DNA of 64,000 nucleotides. It comes from Solanum dulcamara (lineage: Eukaryota; Streptophyta; Magnoliopsida; Solanales; Solanaceae). The number at the start of each line of letters is the position of its first letter. Positions within the stretch are counted from its first letter, which is position 1. A program made the position numbers and the translations under genes. The notes under the pieces were generated by a model. It did no database searches. It saw only the letters and a list, made by a program, of their open reading frames with translations, and was not told the DNA's origin. Positions 47,552 through 59,666 of this stretch are shown here, one piece after another. The stretch spans positions 32,688,134 through 32,752,133 of the forward strand of contig NC_077239.1 in the NCBI RefSeq assembly GCF_947179165.1, read 5' to 3'.

Positions 47552-49533
47552 ATATTCCGAGCTCACCCTCAAATAAAGTAAGGACACAACATGAAATAGT
47601 CTCAAACAATCATCATATTCTAGAAATAACAATAAGAGGAAAGAATGACTCGGTTTTTCCTCAAAACTTGAGAACTCACCACATGGTCTTTAAATGGATC
47701 ACCGACTAGACACAAGAGTGGGATGGAGCATCCATCCCTATATTGTGATATAATATAGGTAATGAAGTATGTATTAGCATGTTTGAATGTACTTAAGTAT
47801 GTAGGCAACACAATAGATAATAAAACCATGTTGGGCAAATGACCATTTCAAATAGCATGATGAAGAAGTAGTAAAATCATAAGTAGGCATAAGAAGGATC
47901 AATTCACAATAAACCATAAGAGGATATTATAAAGTTAAGGATAGGATTTTTGATTTAAAACATCATAAGAACCATACATATGTCGTAGATAACATTATTC
48001 GACAATAAGACCATACGAGCTATTATAAGGGAATCCGATGACCCCCCATCGAGAAGGGGGAGGGTAATTGCCAAGGTAGATTCTGTATAATAAACATGTG
48101 CTATATGTGGATTGACTAGCTAGGACATAGAGGCAATCCTACGATGGCAACATAGTTAAGAGACTAGAGTTTGCTACTAAGGACCCCTTGGGTCGAGTCT
48201 CCACATCAAAATCCTCTCGGTGCTAAGTCAACATCACATGAAATAGATATCATCTCATAAATCATAAGCTTTCCATAGTCATAATTCATAAAACTTATTC
48301 ATAAGAATAGCTCATTATCATGTTATTCATGTAATGTGAGTGTAGATCTTCCATCATTACAAATCCTTTTCATAAAAGCATCATTAGGGTTTTATGTCAT
48401 CCTCTTACATAAAACTTGCTTGAATACTTAAAATTCATGATCATGATTTATACTTGAAATTAAGGTAGAAACATGAATACATGATCAATTGACTTGGAAA
48501 TCATAAAATTGGATTGAAAACATGCATGATCATATGCTTTATATCAACCCATATATAATTCATAAATATAATATCAATTAGATGTATGATTGAAAATACC
48601 CATGAACCATATCATGAACTCTAAATATCAATGTAAGAAATTCATAGAAAATTCTTCAATTTCATGCAATAATCATTAATTTATATTTAAATAGACCCAT
48701 AATCATAATTAGAATCATAATTTATTTAATTGAAATATAGTTCATAAAACCCATAATAATACATACTTTAATTTATCAAAAACATGAGAATTTGTTGGGC
48801 TCTATGGGTGAAAGTACCCTTGGATGAACTAACTACACACCTCGAATGAGAGGATCAAATAAATGGGAAGAAATTGGGATTTTTGATAGAGAGCTTGAGA
48901 GAATCCATTGAAGGTCTTCAATGGATTTTTTGAGAGCTTTTTGTAGAGAGAGAATTATTTGAATATGTGAATTGTGGTAGAATGAATGAGATTAGGGCTT
49001 TAGGGTAGTTTATAGGTTAGAATAAACTCCCAAAAACCATCCACATTTATTAATGAAAACATAGGAAAATACCAAAATACCGTCAACTTAAAACTAAAAC
49101 TGCACCTGGACGAGTGTCCCCCCATGGTCCATGAATTTCACCACGACCTATGGTGGTGGTCATGGTAACTTGAAATCTGTGAAATTGGGGTTCTATGTGG
49201 TGACCTCTACGGTGACCACAACGAAACATGGTTCTCACCACGGATCGTAGTGCCTTCCATGGTAGGTACCTTGAATAGAAGCCTAATGAGTTGGGCTTCA
49301 CAGACCATATCAAGCCTCGTTGTTAACACCATAGGTCATGAAGGCATTCGTGGTCCCATCTCCAAATTCTCCCTTGTTATCAGTGGCCTTCACGGGTGCT
49401 CTCCATGGCCCGTGAAGAGCACTATGGCTCATGAAGGGCTTCGTGGAGAGCCACCTGGTGCCAAAAACTAGTATTTATCTGAGAAACTTCCTTTGAACCT
49501 TGTTTTTCAACTTTTCAACTTCTAGGTCTTACA
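47552..49533 (-). mobile_element. Solo G-family LTR, reverse, part 2 (LTR start)
   Basis: Continues the reverse G LTR from 25767. Its right end GGTCTTACA is the reverse complement of TGTAAGACC. Rejoined length is about 2.2 kb, as expected. The second conserved hairpin is at 47738-47758 (CTATATT/AATATAG, 7-nt loop). No internal sequence adjoins either side. Confidence 0.9.
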
Positions 49534-49538
49534 AGATT

Positions 49539-50992
49539 CAATTCAAGTCTTTGATTTTTGCCTTATTAATTTTTGTTATAGGTATGTAAGGCTATCAGAA
49601 TATTGGACTAAGTTGGTCAACGTGCCCTACATCTTCATTCAGTCCAGTAGAGTTTGAGTTTTGTATTTTGATAAATTGAATTTTTGTGTTATCTATATAA
49701 ATTCTATTGAGTTCTCGTAATATTAGAATATACGTTGATGATTTTAATAAGTTGAGTCCTTGAGATTGACGTTCATGTCTACATTTACATGAACCCTAAA
49801 TGAGTTTTTACATTAAATATTTTATGAATTGTTTGAGCGTAAAGCATGATATATTTTCATCTTTAAATGAGAGAGTTTGAGCATACATGAGTTTGAGAAG
49901 TCTCTTAACAATTATTTTGAGCATGAATATTTTGAGTATAAATGAGTTGAGAATTAATACACTTGAAACATCTATTTTGTGATAGAGTTAAGAAGTTAAA
50001 TTATATTTTTAAATGCATTCATTGAGTTGAGAACAATTGAGTTTTGAGCTAAGTCCAAAAGAGACTAAATGAGTTAGTTGAGTAAATACACTCACTTGAG
50101 TTATGAGCACAACGAACTATATTTTGGAACTAGTATTGAGAACCGATTGGATTAGAGTATAGAATAACTCGAACCCCATAAAATACGTAGCCAGCATAGG
50201 ATAGAATTGTACCGTTCATTAATGCACTACTCATAGTCCCAAAAGAGGACTTTTATTGGATCTAGAGATAAGTTTATGTCCCTTACCCTAGAAAGGTATT
50301 GGACGGCTTTGGAAACGACATGAGTTCATTGTTAATCATGTAGCTTATAAGTGATGGTTGTCGGTTAGAGAAACTTCTCAAGAAGTAAAATACTGTCATA
50401 TCTTATTGCATGCTTTATTGAGTTGAGTTAATTTAGAGTTAAGTTCTTGAGTTAAGTATCCTGATGTGAGTTCCTCTTTGCCATTTTACATACTTGTACA
50501 TTTCATGTATTGGTATCATTCGACCTGCATCGTTTTGTGATGTAGACACAGGTGGTAGAGATCTTCAACATATGCATCATTGGAGATCCATATTTCTATC
50601 CAGCTTTGGTGAGACTTCTTTGCATTCATAACCACTCTTAAGTCTTTACTTTTCAATTGTTATTTATAAGTTTGAGGTAGTCGTGGTCCTGTCTTGGTAC
50701 ATATTTTAGATTCAGTATTTTAGAAGCTTTTAGACTAGTCACACATTGTTCATTTTATTTCCTTGTGTATATTTCTGAAAACACCGAGCTAAGTCTCTTA
50801 CATTAGTACATATTTGAGTTTTATGAGTTACGCTAAGAGTATTAAGTTGCATGTTTTATTATGACCATCTGAGTACGTTTATGAGTTAATAATCTTCCAC
50901 TAAGTGAGTTACCTAGGCAAAGTGGTTTGCTTGGGACCAACAATGGTTTCCCAATGCCTATCATGTCCAGGGTGTAGGATAGGGGCATGGTA
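49539..50992 (+). mobile_element. C-family LTR, fragment 4 of 4
   Basis: Continues from 25540 and ends CCAGGGTGTAGGATAGGGGC then ATGGTA, a mutated GGGGCATGACA terminus. It holds AGGTATGTAAGGCTATC near 49582 and the C version of the double hairpin (50493-50513 and 50525-50545). The four fragments sum to about 2.18 kb. Confidence 0.85.
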
Positions 50993-51787
50993 GAAAATCA
51001 TGGGCACCCTCCCCAATCTCTTTAGAAAACCTCGGCAGTGTTATTTTCTGAAACACCCCTAGCATCTTCTGCTCCTATAGTGGCAAAACACCATCCATAA
51101 CAGCCAGCTGGGCGGCGATATATGCCCGTGGTGGGTGAATCTATAGAGCCACTAGTATAGGCTAACCCTATAGTGCCGGCATAGCAAGGGTTGGGATGTA
51201 GCGAGTGTCTGTTGCATACCCCGAAGTATAGTTCGGAGCTGAGTAATGGTGACCTGAAGATTACGGGGCATAGTTGGTGTAGGTAGTGGTTGGGCTAGCC
51301 CTGTACCCACTAATTATAGAGGTCCTTAAGTTGCCTGAGGCTCCAGCTTTGATGTCCTCTCTCTATCTCGAGCTATTACTGTAGTCCTACCACTACCAAG
51401 TGCAGCACCCCCATTGCTAATACTACGCGTGTGAGCCATGCTATAAAAGAGTGAATCAATTGAGATTTAATGAAATCAATTAGACACATACTGCAAAAAA
51501 GCAATAAAGAAGAGGAAATCTTCTCGGGCTAGTACTGTAGTCCTACCACTACCGAGTGCAGCACCCCCATTTCTACTACTGCGCGTGTGAGCCATGCTAT
51601 AAAAGAGTGAAGCAATTGAGATTCAATGAAATCAATTAGACACATACTGTAAAAAAGCAATAAAGAAGAGGAAATCTTCTTAATGACATCATGAAGCCTC
51701 TCAAAGATAAGTTACAGATATCTCTGCATTGATCTGCATGAATTTACTAGATGTTATCTTTGTACAAATGAGTTCAAAGAATATGGG
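50993..51787 (-). pseudogene. Gag start of element D (reverse), with 156-bp tandem duplication
   Basis: Read on the minus strand after a primer site, a frame starts MAHTRSSRNGGAALGSGRT (ATG near 51596), typical of the Arg/Gly-rich start of chromovirus gag. A 156-bp unit (51369-51524 and 51525-51680) is tandemly duplicated, so the start codon occurs twice (also near 51440). Further downstream the frame is broken, and it is cut at 50993 by the end of the C LTR. No CCHC knuckle is seen. Confidence 0.65.
51369..51680 (-). repeat. Direct tandem duplication, 2 x 156 bp
   Basis: Both copies run from CGAGCTATTACTGTAG / CGGGCTAGTACTGTAG to AAGAGGAAATCTTCT with only a handful of differences. Confidence 0.9.
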
Positions 51788-51799
51788 TCTCTGATACCA
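51786..51799 (-). promoter_or_regulatory. Element D primer binding site (tRNA-iMet)
   Basis: On the minus strand TGGTATCAGAGACC follows three bases after the LTR end TTATGACA. Confidence 0.88.
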
Positions 51800-51802
51800 A
51801 CT

Positions 51803-52187
51803 TGTCATAAATCGACTCCTCGAGTCATGATGACACCTTCTATAACCACTAGTAGGTAAGCCGACCCATATCCCAAAACTGTAAGTAATGAGATTAAGGA
51901 TAGAAACTATGCAAGAACTAAACAATAGTAGAAATTACAGGATCAAAAGTAGAAGAAAACCAAAAATATATATACAAATAAAAGATCCCTCTGAGAACTT
52001 GGAAGTCATATGTACAGTGCTACTATAAAATGGATACAAGTCCCGAAAGTGGACCACAAAAATAAGACTTATCTCAAAAAGAAAAAGACTAGTCATAATA
52101 TATACAAAAGGATATATTATGACTCACTGAAGGCTCTTGTGATTATTGTAGATCTCACAATGAACTCTATATAGGTAGTTCCTCTAA
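51803..52187 (-). mobile_element. D-family LTR fragment (reverse)
   Basis: TGTCATAAATCGACTCCTCG at its left is the reverse complement of an LTR end, placed correctly beside the primer site. About 385 bp remain before RNase H-like sequence begins; the LTR start is lost. The right boundary is approximate. Confidence 0.65.
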
Positions 52188-52900
52188 ATCTTAAGAGCAA
52201 AAACTACCGCAACCAACTCCAAGTCATGAGGGGTAGTTGCACTTATGCAACTTAAGCTGCATCAATGCATAAGCTATAATACGTACTCGCTCCATAAATA
52301 CACAACCCAAACCAAACATCAAACACATCGCAGTATACCTTTAAGCCCTCTCCCTCAACTAGAAGAGTAAATATAGGAGTAGTTGTAAGCAACTCCTTGA
52401 GCCTCAGAATGCTCATTTCACACTCCTCTAATCACTCAAAAGGAACATCCTGGCAAGTCAATCGAGTCATAGGCATTGAAATAGTAGAGAAGCCTTCAAC
52501 AAAAAAAAGCACCTGTAGTAACCCGCCAGTCTGACAAAGCTACGAATCTCAATCACTAAGGTGGGCCTAGCCCAATAACGAATAACCTCAATCTTTTCGA
52601 GATCTACTATAATGCCATCCTTGGAGACCACGTTCCTCAAGAATACTATTTCTAGAACCACCATAATGCTATCCTTAGACACAATGTTCCTCAATAATGC
52701 TACAGACTCAAGCCAAAACTCACATTTTGAGAACTTAACATAAAGTTGCTGATCTTGGAGTACTATCCTCAAATTTTTCTCATGCTCACTCCAGCTTCAT
52801 GAGTATGCCAATATGTCATCAATGGAGACAATGATGAAGGAGTTAAGCTATGGCTTAAACACATGAGTCATCAAATCTATGAAGGAGGTAGGGGCATTAG
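52188..52900 (-). pseudogene. RT/RNase H fragment (reverse) with in-frame 18-codon duplication
   Basis: Minus-strand frames from right to left: NAPTSFIDLMTHVFKP (52890-52850), SIDDILAYS (the catalytic FIDD block, here SIDD), LYVKFSKCEFWLESVALL (52745-52690), then IRSFVRLAGYYRCF. RNase H pieces follow (EGLKVYCDVFDVWFGLC near 52345). The stretch after the KCEF block is duplicated: VALLRNIVSKDSIMVVLE and VFLRNVVSKDGIIVDLEK, period 54 bp. The fragment ends at 52900 exactly at the end of a G LTR. Confidence 0.88.
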
Positions 52901-54230
52901 TGTCATAGCCCAAGCTAGATCCTAGGTGTGACACGACTATTAAAATCTCGAAGGACTGCAACTAATCCTTTTTGCATATCATACATGAGCATACATAAGG
53001 CAAATAAGACATAACAAGAAACATTATTATCTCGATTATACAGAAAGCAACCTCAACTCTAAAGGAAAAGATAACGTAGACTCCATGAATATCTATCATG
53101 CCTCTACTAATCTAGATGGGGGCATAAGACAAGTTCCTAGCTCATGCAATATACAAAAGTAAAAGTCATAAGGAACAATGTAAAATAAATGTCTTGTCCT
53201 CTAATCATGAGGACTCGCCAATAATAGGAGAAAGTAAGCTAAAAATCTAGACATGAGTGAGATGTATGTGATCATCTGATCCTATATTATGATACAATAT
53301 AAGGAAAGATTATGTGTTAGTAGATGGAATGCACTAAGTATGTGATAATAATGCATTAAAAATTATAATAGGACATAAGCAATATTAACATGGAATGCAT
53401 GACCAATACCTTGAAAATATGAGTAAAACTTGAAAATATTTTAATATCATAATCATACGATCAATGCATCTTACACATCCTGAGAACTTATACCATTAAA
53501 TATACCTTTGTGTGGGATATGACCTTTAACTGGCATATAAGACCATGCAATCTATAATATGTAATTTGATGTAACTCTCACATCGAGAAGAGAGAGGCTA
53601 CTTGCCAAGGTAGACTACATGAGAATATCTTAAACATGAAATATTTGTGGATCTACTAGCTAGGAAATGAAGGCAAAACTACATGGGCAACATAGTTAGG
53701 GACTAAAGGTTGATACTACAATTTCCTTGGGTTGCTACTTAAGCTTCCGAATTGAACTCCACATTAAAGTCCTCTTAGTATTTAGTCAATATCCCAACGA
53801 AAATCATAAATCTTAGTCATAACATTATTATGAAAGACAATAATATATACCAATCCAGTATTATAAAATAGTCATAAGAGTATCCTTATGAATCCGTGAT
53901 TAGTTGAATGTGTGAGAATTACATACTTGAAAATAGCATAAGGCATGGGTCCATGAAAATCAACTTGAAATTATGCAATAAAACTTGAATTATTCTTAAT
54001 TAGGTCAATAATAATAAAATAAACCATAATTAAGATGATCCAATGCAATTCCATAAGAATTAGGGCTAGAATATAATCATAGAAGAAGGATTTGAGAGAA
54101 AACCTTTGGGACTCCATGGATGGAAGTATCCATGGATGAATTCCCATATACCTTAGACAATTATTTCCCTAAATGCACTTGAATTGGATACTTGAACTTA
54201 AATTCTCTTGAAAGCTTGCTTGTGGAAGAA
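52901..54230 (-). mobile_element. G-family LTR, reverse, truncated
   Basis: TGTCATAGCCCAAGCTAGAT is the reverse complement of a complete G terminus. Collinear with the reverse G LTR at 47552-48900, including the second hairpin (53282-53302) and hairpin 3 (54113-54136). The first ~800 bp of the LTR are missing; similarity fades near 54230 where F-family sequence begins. That boundary is uncertain by about 100 bp. Confidence 0.8.
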
Positions 54231-55400
54231 GATGGTGAGTGGATGATTTTCATTTATTTGGAGCTCCTTTTTTATGATTGTGTTGTTAATCTAAAGATTG
54301 AGGCTAATTATATTTTGAATTGTGTTTATTTAAGGTATTTATGGCTTACAAGAGGTTTTGATGAAAAGTACAAGAATTGAGGAGAAAAAAGTGAAATAAA
54401 GAGCTGAAATAAGGAGAAATGGAGTCTCTGATGTCGCAAAAACGACACAAGAACCTCTTTTGCAGATAGTCAACAATAGGTCAATGTCACTTTAGTGAGC
54501 AGACAGAGTTAGCTTTAACAACATAGTCAACAGAGTTAGAATTTGCCTTAGCAATCAAGACCTCGCTTTAGCGAGGTTCACTTAAGCGACTAGCACAGCA
54601 GTGTCAGGGGAAATTAAGGAACTTCATACATTTGGAATCCAAATTTTCACAAAAGCTGATGGGGAGCTTATGGAAAAAATATCTTTACATCTTGACATCT
54701 AGATACCTTGGAACCTTGAATAACACTCCATATCTTGAGCTTAGGTTTTCAGTGAAAATTTCCTTACTATTCACGTTTGGATTGAAGATTGAACTCTAAA
54801 TTGTAACTATTTTTATCCTTTCTTCACTTCCATGCTTTTTATTGCATAAATTATTGGTATAATTATCATAGTAGGATTGAGGTTTTGATCTAGAAATAGA
54901 CAGTTGATAGGGTTGTTGATTTTATTCTTTTGCTTTTGCAATTGACTGAATATATTCTCATTTATGAATAGGGTCTTTGATTATCTAATCAATTTCATGC
55001 TTTAAATACTTTCTATGGATTTGATCACTCCTTATACTTTCCCATTTACTTTGATTGAACTTGAGAGAGTCAATTGAGGTTGAGAAAAGTTGATTAGCGC
55101 ATAGTTAGAGGTTTAGCAACTTCTACGTCAGATTTTGTCTAGAAATAGTGAATCCATGTAATGCCTATAATTGGAATATTTGGGTTGTCACTTAACTAGA
55201 TTCGAGAGAACTAGTTGAAAAATATTTATCTATATTCGTGAGAAGTAGATAGATAATTTAGATTCCAACGCATATAATAATTTTACCCATGATTGATTGA
55301 GATTGTATGGGATTAAGGTGCAATAGATCATGTGAATGTTAATTGATCTCCCATTCCCCGAATCCCTTTGATTATTTTCTTGAAAAGATCTTTTTCCTCG
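54231..55400 (+). mobile_element. F-family LTR, part 1
   Basis: This sequence joins 61866-62092 across element E to give an LTR ending TGTTATCA just before a tRNA-Asp-type primer site. It includes the palindrome CCTCGCTTTAGCGAGG (54571-54586) and a CACTTAAGCGAC motif that recurs near 63893. No coding sequence. The left end is not defined. Confidence 0.6.
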
Positions 55401-57974
55401 TTTAACACTACCTAAAAACATTGTATATGGTGTATCAATTCTCGATGAAAATGATATTGCTTCTGTATTTTGGGTATAACTTTTCATAGGTTGGTCTATA
55501 TTAGGTGATTAAATTTTTTGAATAACTCCAATATCATTACCTACAAATTTTTAAGCAATATCTTAAATTTCAAAGGTTAAGTAGGTCAAAAATATTAATC
55601 TTTGCAATACCTGGTACTGTGATGAAATGGAGTTTTTGTAGAAGAAAAATCATATCTCACTTTAGGTTATTCCAAATTAGTTTATTCTTGAACAATATTA
55701 AACAAGACTTTTAGAGATATAATTCATATGAAGATACCAAATCCTAATTAGGTAGTTATCTTATTCAAACGTAGCTCCAAAAAGGGTATTCTATAAAAAG
55801 AAGATTCATCTCAGAAATAATGGAAGATCTAGATCCATTTGACATCACCCATGACATCAATAGTCCTCTATTTGACATCACCCATGATATCACAATCGTC
55901 CATTAAATTTATAGATTTTTTTATAATTATTTTAATTATTGTTAGGTCACTCGTTCACACCTATAAATACCCATCTTATTTTATTATTTTGTTCATCAAG
56001 TTTTCTCAAGCAACTCTTCTCTCTATACACCTATTTACTCATTCTCAAAATATGGTTTTAGATTTTAGTAGTGTAGAAATACTATTTTGTTGATTCATAT
56101 ACTCCGGGTAGTACACAAAACGCTCCGGCGAGGAGAAAAAGCTAGGATTCAAAAGTGTTCATTAAGTCCTTCAATTCTGAGTATAGCTTCAGATCTAAGG
56201 TATGTGATTATTGATTCATGGATCCTTTCATCCATGAAGCCCAAATGAATTATCAAAGCCTTCTATTTGATCCAAGTATGAAACTTTATGGGTTTTCATA
56301 TCATGATTCCAAATGCATAGATTATTAAGTATTTGAAGTTTAATTACTTATCTTATATTAGCGTATGTAAGGCTTTAATGAGTATTCCTTTCCCTCTCAT
56401 GCCTAGATTATTTTGATTATATGATAAATTGTGTTTATTTACTCAATTCTCTTCAAGCTTACTCTAAGTATAGAATGCTGTAATGATAGTATTCCTTCCA
56501 CTCTCATACCTAAAGTATTTTGATTATATGATAAATTATGTTTATTTTTTTAAGCTTTACTCTAAGGACCCATGGAGTCCAAACCTCTTTCAATTAAATC
56601 TCTTGATCTCAAGTAATAATTTCTTATGGGTAATTCTTATTTTAACTTAGTAGCATGAATCATGATCAAGCTAATAATTATTGATCTATTTTGATGCAAA
56701 ATAATTTTATATCTAAGAATTGATGGTTTGCAAGTAATTTCTCTATTTACCTCTTTTAAGATTATTGAAATTCGTGATGGGTTGTTAAAAATATAATTTT
56801 TAAACTAATGGATTTCAAAGTATTTATGCATAATTTCATTTACATACAATATTTGAAATTTGAAGTGATTTGAACCTACTTAATTTTACTATATTTTTCA
56901 ATGAGTTTGACTTGAAAGCTTTGACTCTAAATAAATATTTATGAAAGCAATGTCTATAATCAAAAGGGAGTCTTATGAAATAAAAGAATGATGAAATGCT
57001 ATGAATGATGGATTCTTTATGCAACAAGGATAATTCTTGCATATTTGAATGTTTTAATGAGCTATTCCAGCGAATATGATATTTTGAATTCTCAAGCTAT
57101 ATGCTATGAATATTTTGAAGTATTAAACTATTCTATGGGATTGACTTAACACTGAATGGGGCATTGAGGTGAGATTTGATAAGGGAATCCTTGTAGCAAT
57201 CCCTTGTCTCATTAACTATGTACCAACATAAGATCCCTTGTAGTCTTCGAGAAATGGATTCATAAAATCCCTTAAAGCTAAAGTTAAAGAAATGAATGAA
57301 GTTGATGGAGTTTTACCTGGCAAGTAGTCTCCCCAGCCAATTTAGAAGGTTATGTTGGATTTTATGTAATAGCTCGCATGGTCTTAAATGTCGTTTATGG
57401 TCATCTTCCCACAAAATGAATGTTTTAAAGGATATCTATATGATTGAATATGCATGCATTGCATTATACTTCATATTACATAAATGTGTTAATGTTTCCT
57501 TAATGTTCATACATGCCTACATACTTAGTACATTCAAAGTAGTAATGCATACTCTTTTGCCTACATGATATCAACATGTAAGGACTATTGCTCCTCCTCG
57601 TTCTACTCCATATGGCTAGTTGAGATTTCATTTGAAGGCTAGTTTTGTTGAGTTCCCATATTTCGAGAACTATACTCTTTTGTCTTTCTAGCTTATGATA
57701 TGTTGAGACCTCTAGACACTTACTATGGCAATTCATTCTATTTTAATTGAGGGTACGCTAGAGACTTGTCTTAGCTCCCGGTAATCTAAAAGATAGAGGT
57801 ATTGTTGGTCATATATAAGTTGAAGATTTACTATTATGGTTTCCGCTTACTTTTTTATTTTTATCATTACCTATGAAAGGCTAAATGAATACAAAGATGC
57901 TTGTTTGAGGTACTTTCGAGTTCCTCATTTGCTGTGTCATGTGTCATGTCTAGGCCCTAGGTTTGGGTCCTAAA
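55401..57974 (+). mobile_element. Element E 5' LTR (about 2.57 kb)
   Basis: Starts TTTAACACTACC (for TGTAACA..) and ends near GGGTCCTAAAA, followed by a primer site. Matches the 3' LTR at 59667-61865. It contains CTAAGGTATGTG at 56194, hairpin 3 at 56215-56238, and the double hairpin at 57525-57545 and 57561-57581. It is about 370 bp longer than the 3' LTR because of sequence between two ATTGA copies (about 56766 and 57163). Confidence 0.88.
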
Positions 57975-57979
57975 AAACT

Positions 57980-57992
57980 TGGTATCAGAGCC
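57980..57992 (+). promoter_or_regulatory. Element E primer binding site (tRNA-iMet)
   Basis: TGGTATCAGAGCC, an exact match to the initiator-Met tRNA complement, shortly after the LTR end. Confidence 0.92.
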
Positions 57993-58380
57993 TGAGGTTT
58001 TGAATGGTCCTCAGAGTCCAACATACCGCGTCGAATAAAGTATTTTTCATAGTTGTTAAGTGCACCACAATTATGAATAGGATACTATGAGGCATTTAGG
58101 AAAGTTTTCCTTCTTTGATTATCCATTTTATGCGATAGAGCATACTGTAGGTATTTTCCTTCTAATAATTGTTTTTTGCAATTTTCAGAAGATTCCTTCA
58201 AGAAGAGTTCCAATCCAAAGGGGGATTGATATTAATGAGGGTGGTATTCTTATTCAAAATAGTTCAAAATCATCATTGGTAGAGATGTAAAAGTAAGGCA
58301 AGACATGGGTCCAATCTTAGTTAAATTAAAGAAATTGGTGGTTGATAAGAAGATTGAAGTTCTCTCACAAAGGGGAGATG
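57993..58380 (+). pseudogene. Element E leader, gag start stub and integrase-side fusion
   Basis: After a ~200-bp leader, AGAAGATTCCTTCAAGAAGA (near 58188) matches the usual gag start (ATGCCTCCAAGAAGA), with the ATG lost to ATT. After ~60 bp the sequence switches to the pol linker (SSLVRDVKVRQDMGPIL, then LKKLVVDKK near 58275-58345). Gag, protease, RT and RNase H are therefore deleted. Confidence 0.7.
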
Positions 58381-58840
58381 GAGTACCTAGTTATCAAGGT
58401 AGATTTTATGTTCTAATGTTAATGATATTAGATGAGTCATGATAGATAGAGAGAGAGTGGATACTCCATATCATGATGGTGGCAGCATGCTTATTCCTTT
58501 TATGGTTATAGACATGGAAGAAGAGATAGATGAATCTTCTGTGTGCATTAGATAGGTAACAATATATTGGTGTGCCCTATGTAGGGGTTAATGTAAATGT
58601 AGATGTTATGGATTACCTAGTTATCAAGTCGGTTTTATGTTCTAATATTAATGATATTAGATGAGTCATGATAGATAGAGAGAGAGTGGGTGTTCCATAT
58701 CATGATGGTGGCGGCATGCTTATTTCTTTTATGGTTATAGACATGGAAGAAGAGCTAGATGAATCTTCTGTGTGCATTAGATAGGTAACAATATATTGGT
58801 GTGCCCTATGTAGGGTTAATGCAAATGTGGATGTTGAGAT
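58381..58840 (+). repeat. Direct tandem duplication, 2 x ~229 bp, in element E
   Basis: Copy 1 (about 58384-58613) and copy 2 (about 58614-58840) both run from TACCTAGTTATCAAG through GATAGATAGAGAGAGAGTGG to GTGCCCTATGTAGGG with ~95% identity by eye. Copy 1 starts in the integrase linker (GDGVPSYQGRFYV). Confidence 0.9.
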
Positions 58841-59640
58841 GCTAAGGTAGGCATTAAAATTCTTAAGTAATGTTTACTTCAAGGGAGATATAAAGTGATT
58901 AAAATAGTAGACTTGAATGCGTGATTGTAGATATGTGAGTGATTATAGTAGGCTATTGATGACTTTTTGTTAAGAATTTTAAATAAGTATATTTGAATGG
59001 TTATAACTAGAATTAAATGTGGTATTGATGGAATATGCGTGAATGTATGATGTATTGGGTGTTTTTTTATTATGTCTCATAATTTTTCAATACGGTAGTA
59101 AGGAGTACTACTCTTGGAATAGAATTTTGTATAGAGGTATAGGGTCCTAAGGATTTTTTTGTAAGGTGGACTATGAATGCGATTTATCATTAGAGTTAGT
59201 CTCGATTCATCCGGTATTCCATGTGTCTATATTGAAGAAGTGTATGTAGGTGATCCAAGTTCCATTGTGCTTTGAGAAGTAATGAATATTGAAAAAAACT
59301 TGACCTATGAGAAGGTTCCGATGGAGATTTAGGATCGGCAAGTCAAGAGGTGGAGGAACAAGGAAGTTGCATCCATCAAATCCCTTGGGAGGGATAGACA
59401 ATTAAAAAGTACTACATGTGAAGCAGATATGATGAAGCGAAAACCTCATTTTTCCCACTACTCAAGACTAAGGTATTAAGTTGTCCTTGCTCAATAACTT
59501 TAAAGCCTTGCATTTCAACTTTTCTTGTCATATGCATGCATAATTATGAAATATGTTTCGAAGTATGCTTTAAATTGCACTATTGCATAAATGATGGGTT
59601 ACACTCTACTCTACTCAAGCTATGTATTATCTCATTCGAG
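58841..59640 (+). pseudogene. Element E interior with integrase C-terminus and chromodomain
   Basis: 58841-59150 is non-coding or unrecognisable. From 59190: HPVFHVS-like sequence (with CVYIEEVYVGDPSSIVL), NIEKNLTYEKVPMEI, a stop, DRQVKRWRNKEVASIKSLG, then TTCEADMMKRKPHF. These are the end of integrase and the chromodomain. Not functional. Confidence 0.8.
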
Positions 59641-59666
59641 GACGAATGTTCCCAAGGGGGAGATAA
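59637..59666 (+). promoter_or_regulatory. Element E polypurine tract
   Basis: GAGGACGAATG then TTCCCAAGGGGGAGATAA, directly before the 3' LTR. Confidence 0.88.

Noticed and set aside
49083..49471. Overlapping frames on both strands rich in CCATGG/CACGG motifs
   Set aside because: This is the degenerate start of the reversed G LTR, homologous to the ACGACTC-motif zone of 5698-6200.
51000..51360. Possible host exon beside the C LTR
   Set aside because: Better explained as decayed gag of the reverse D element, continuous with its start and primer site.
54341..54350. GGCTTACA as the start of the truncated reverse G LTR
   Set aside because: Similarity to other G LTRs stops about 120 bp earlier and the expected length would be too short, so it is probably a chance match.
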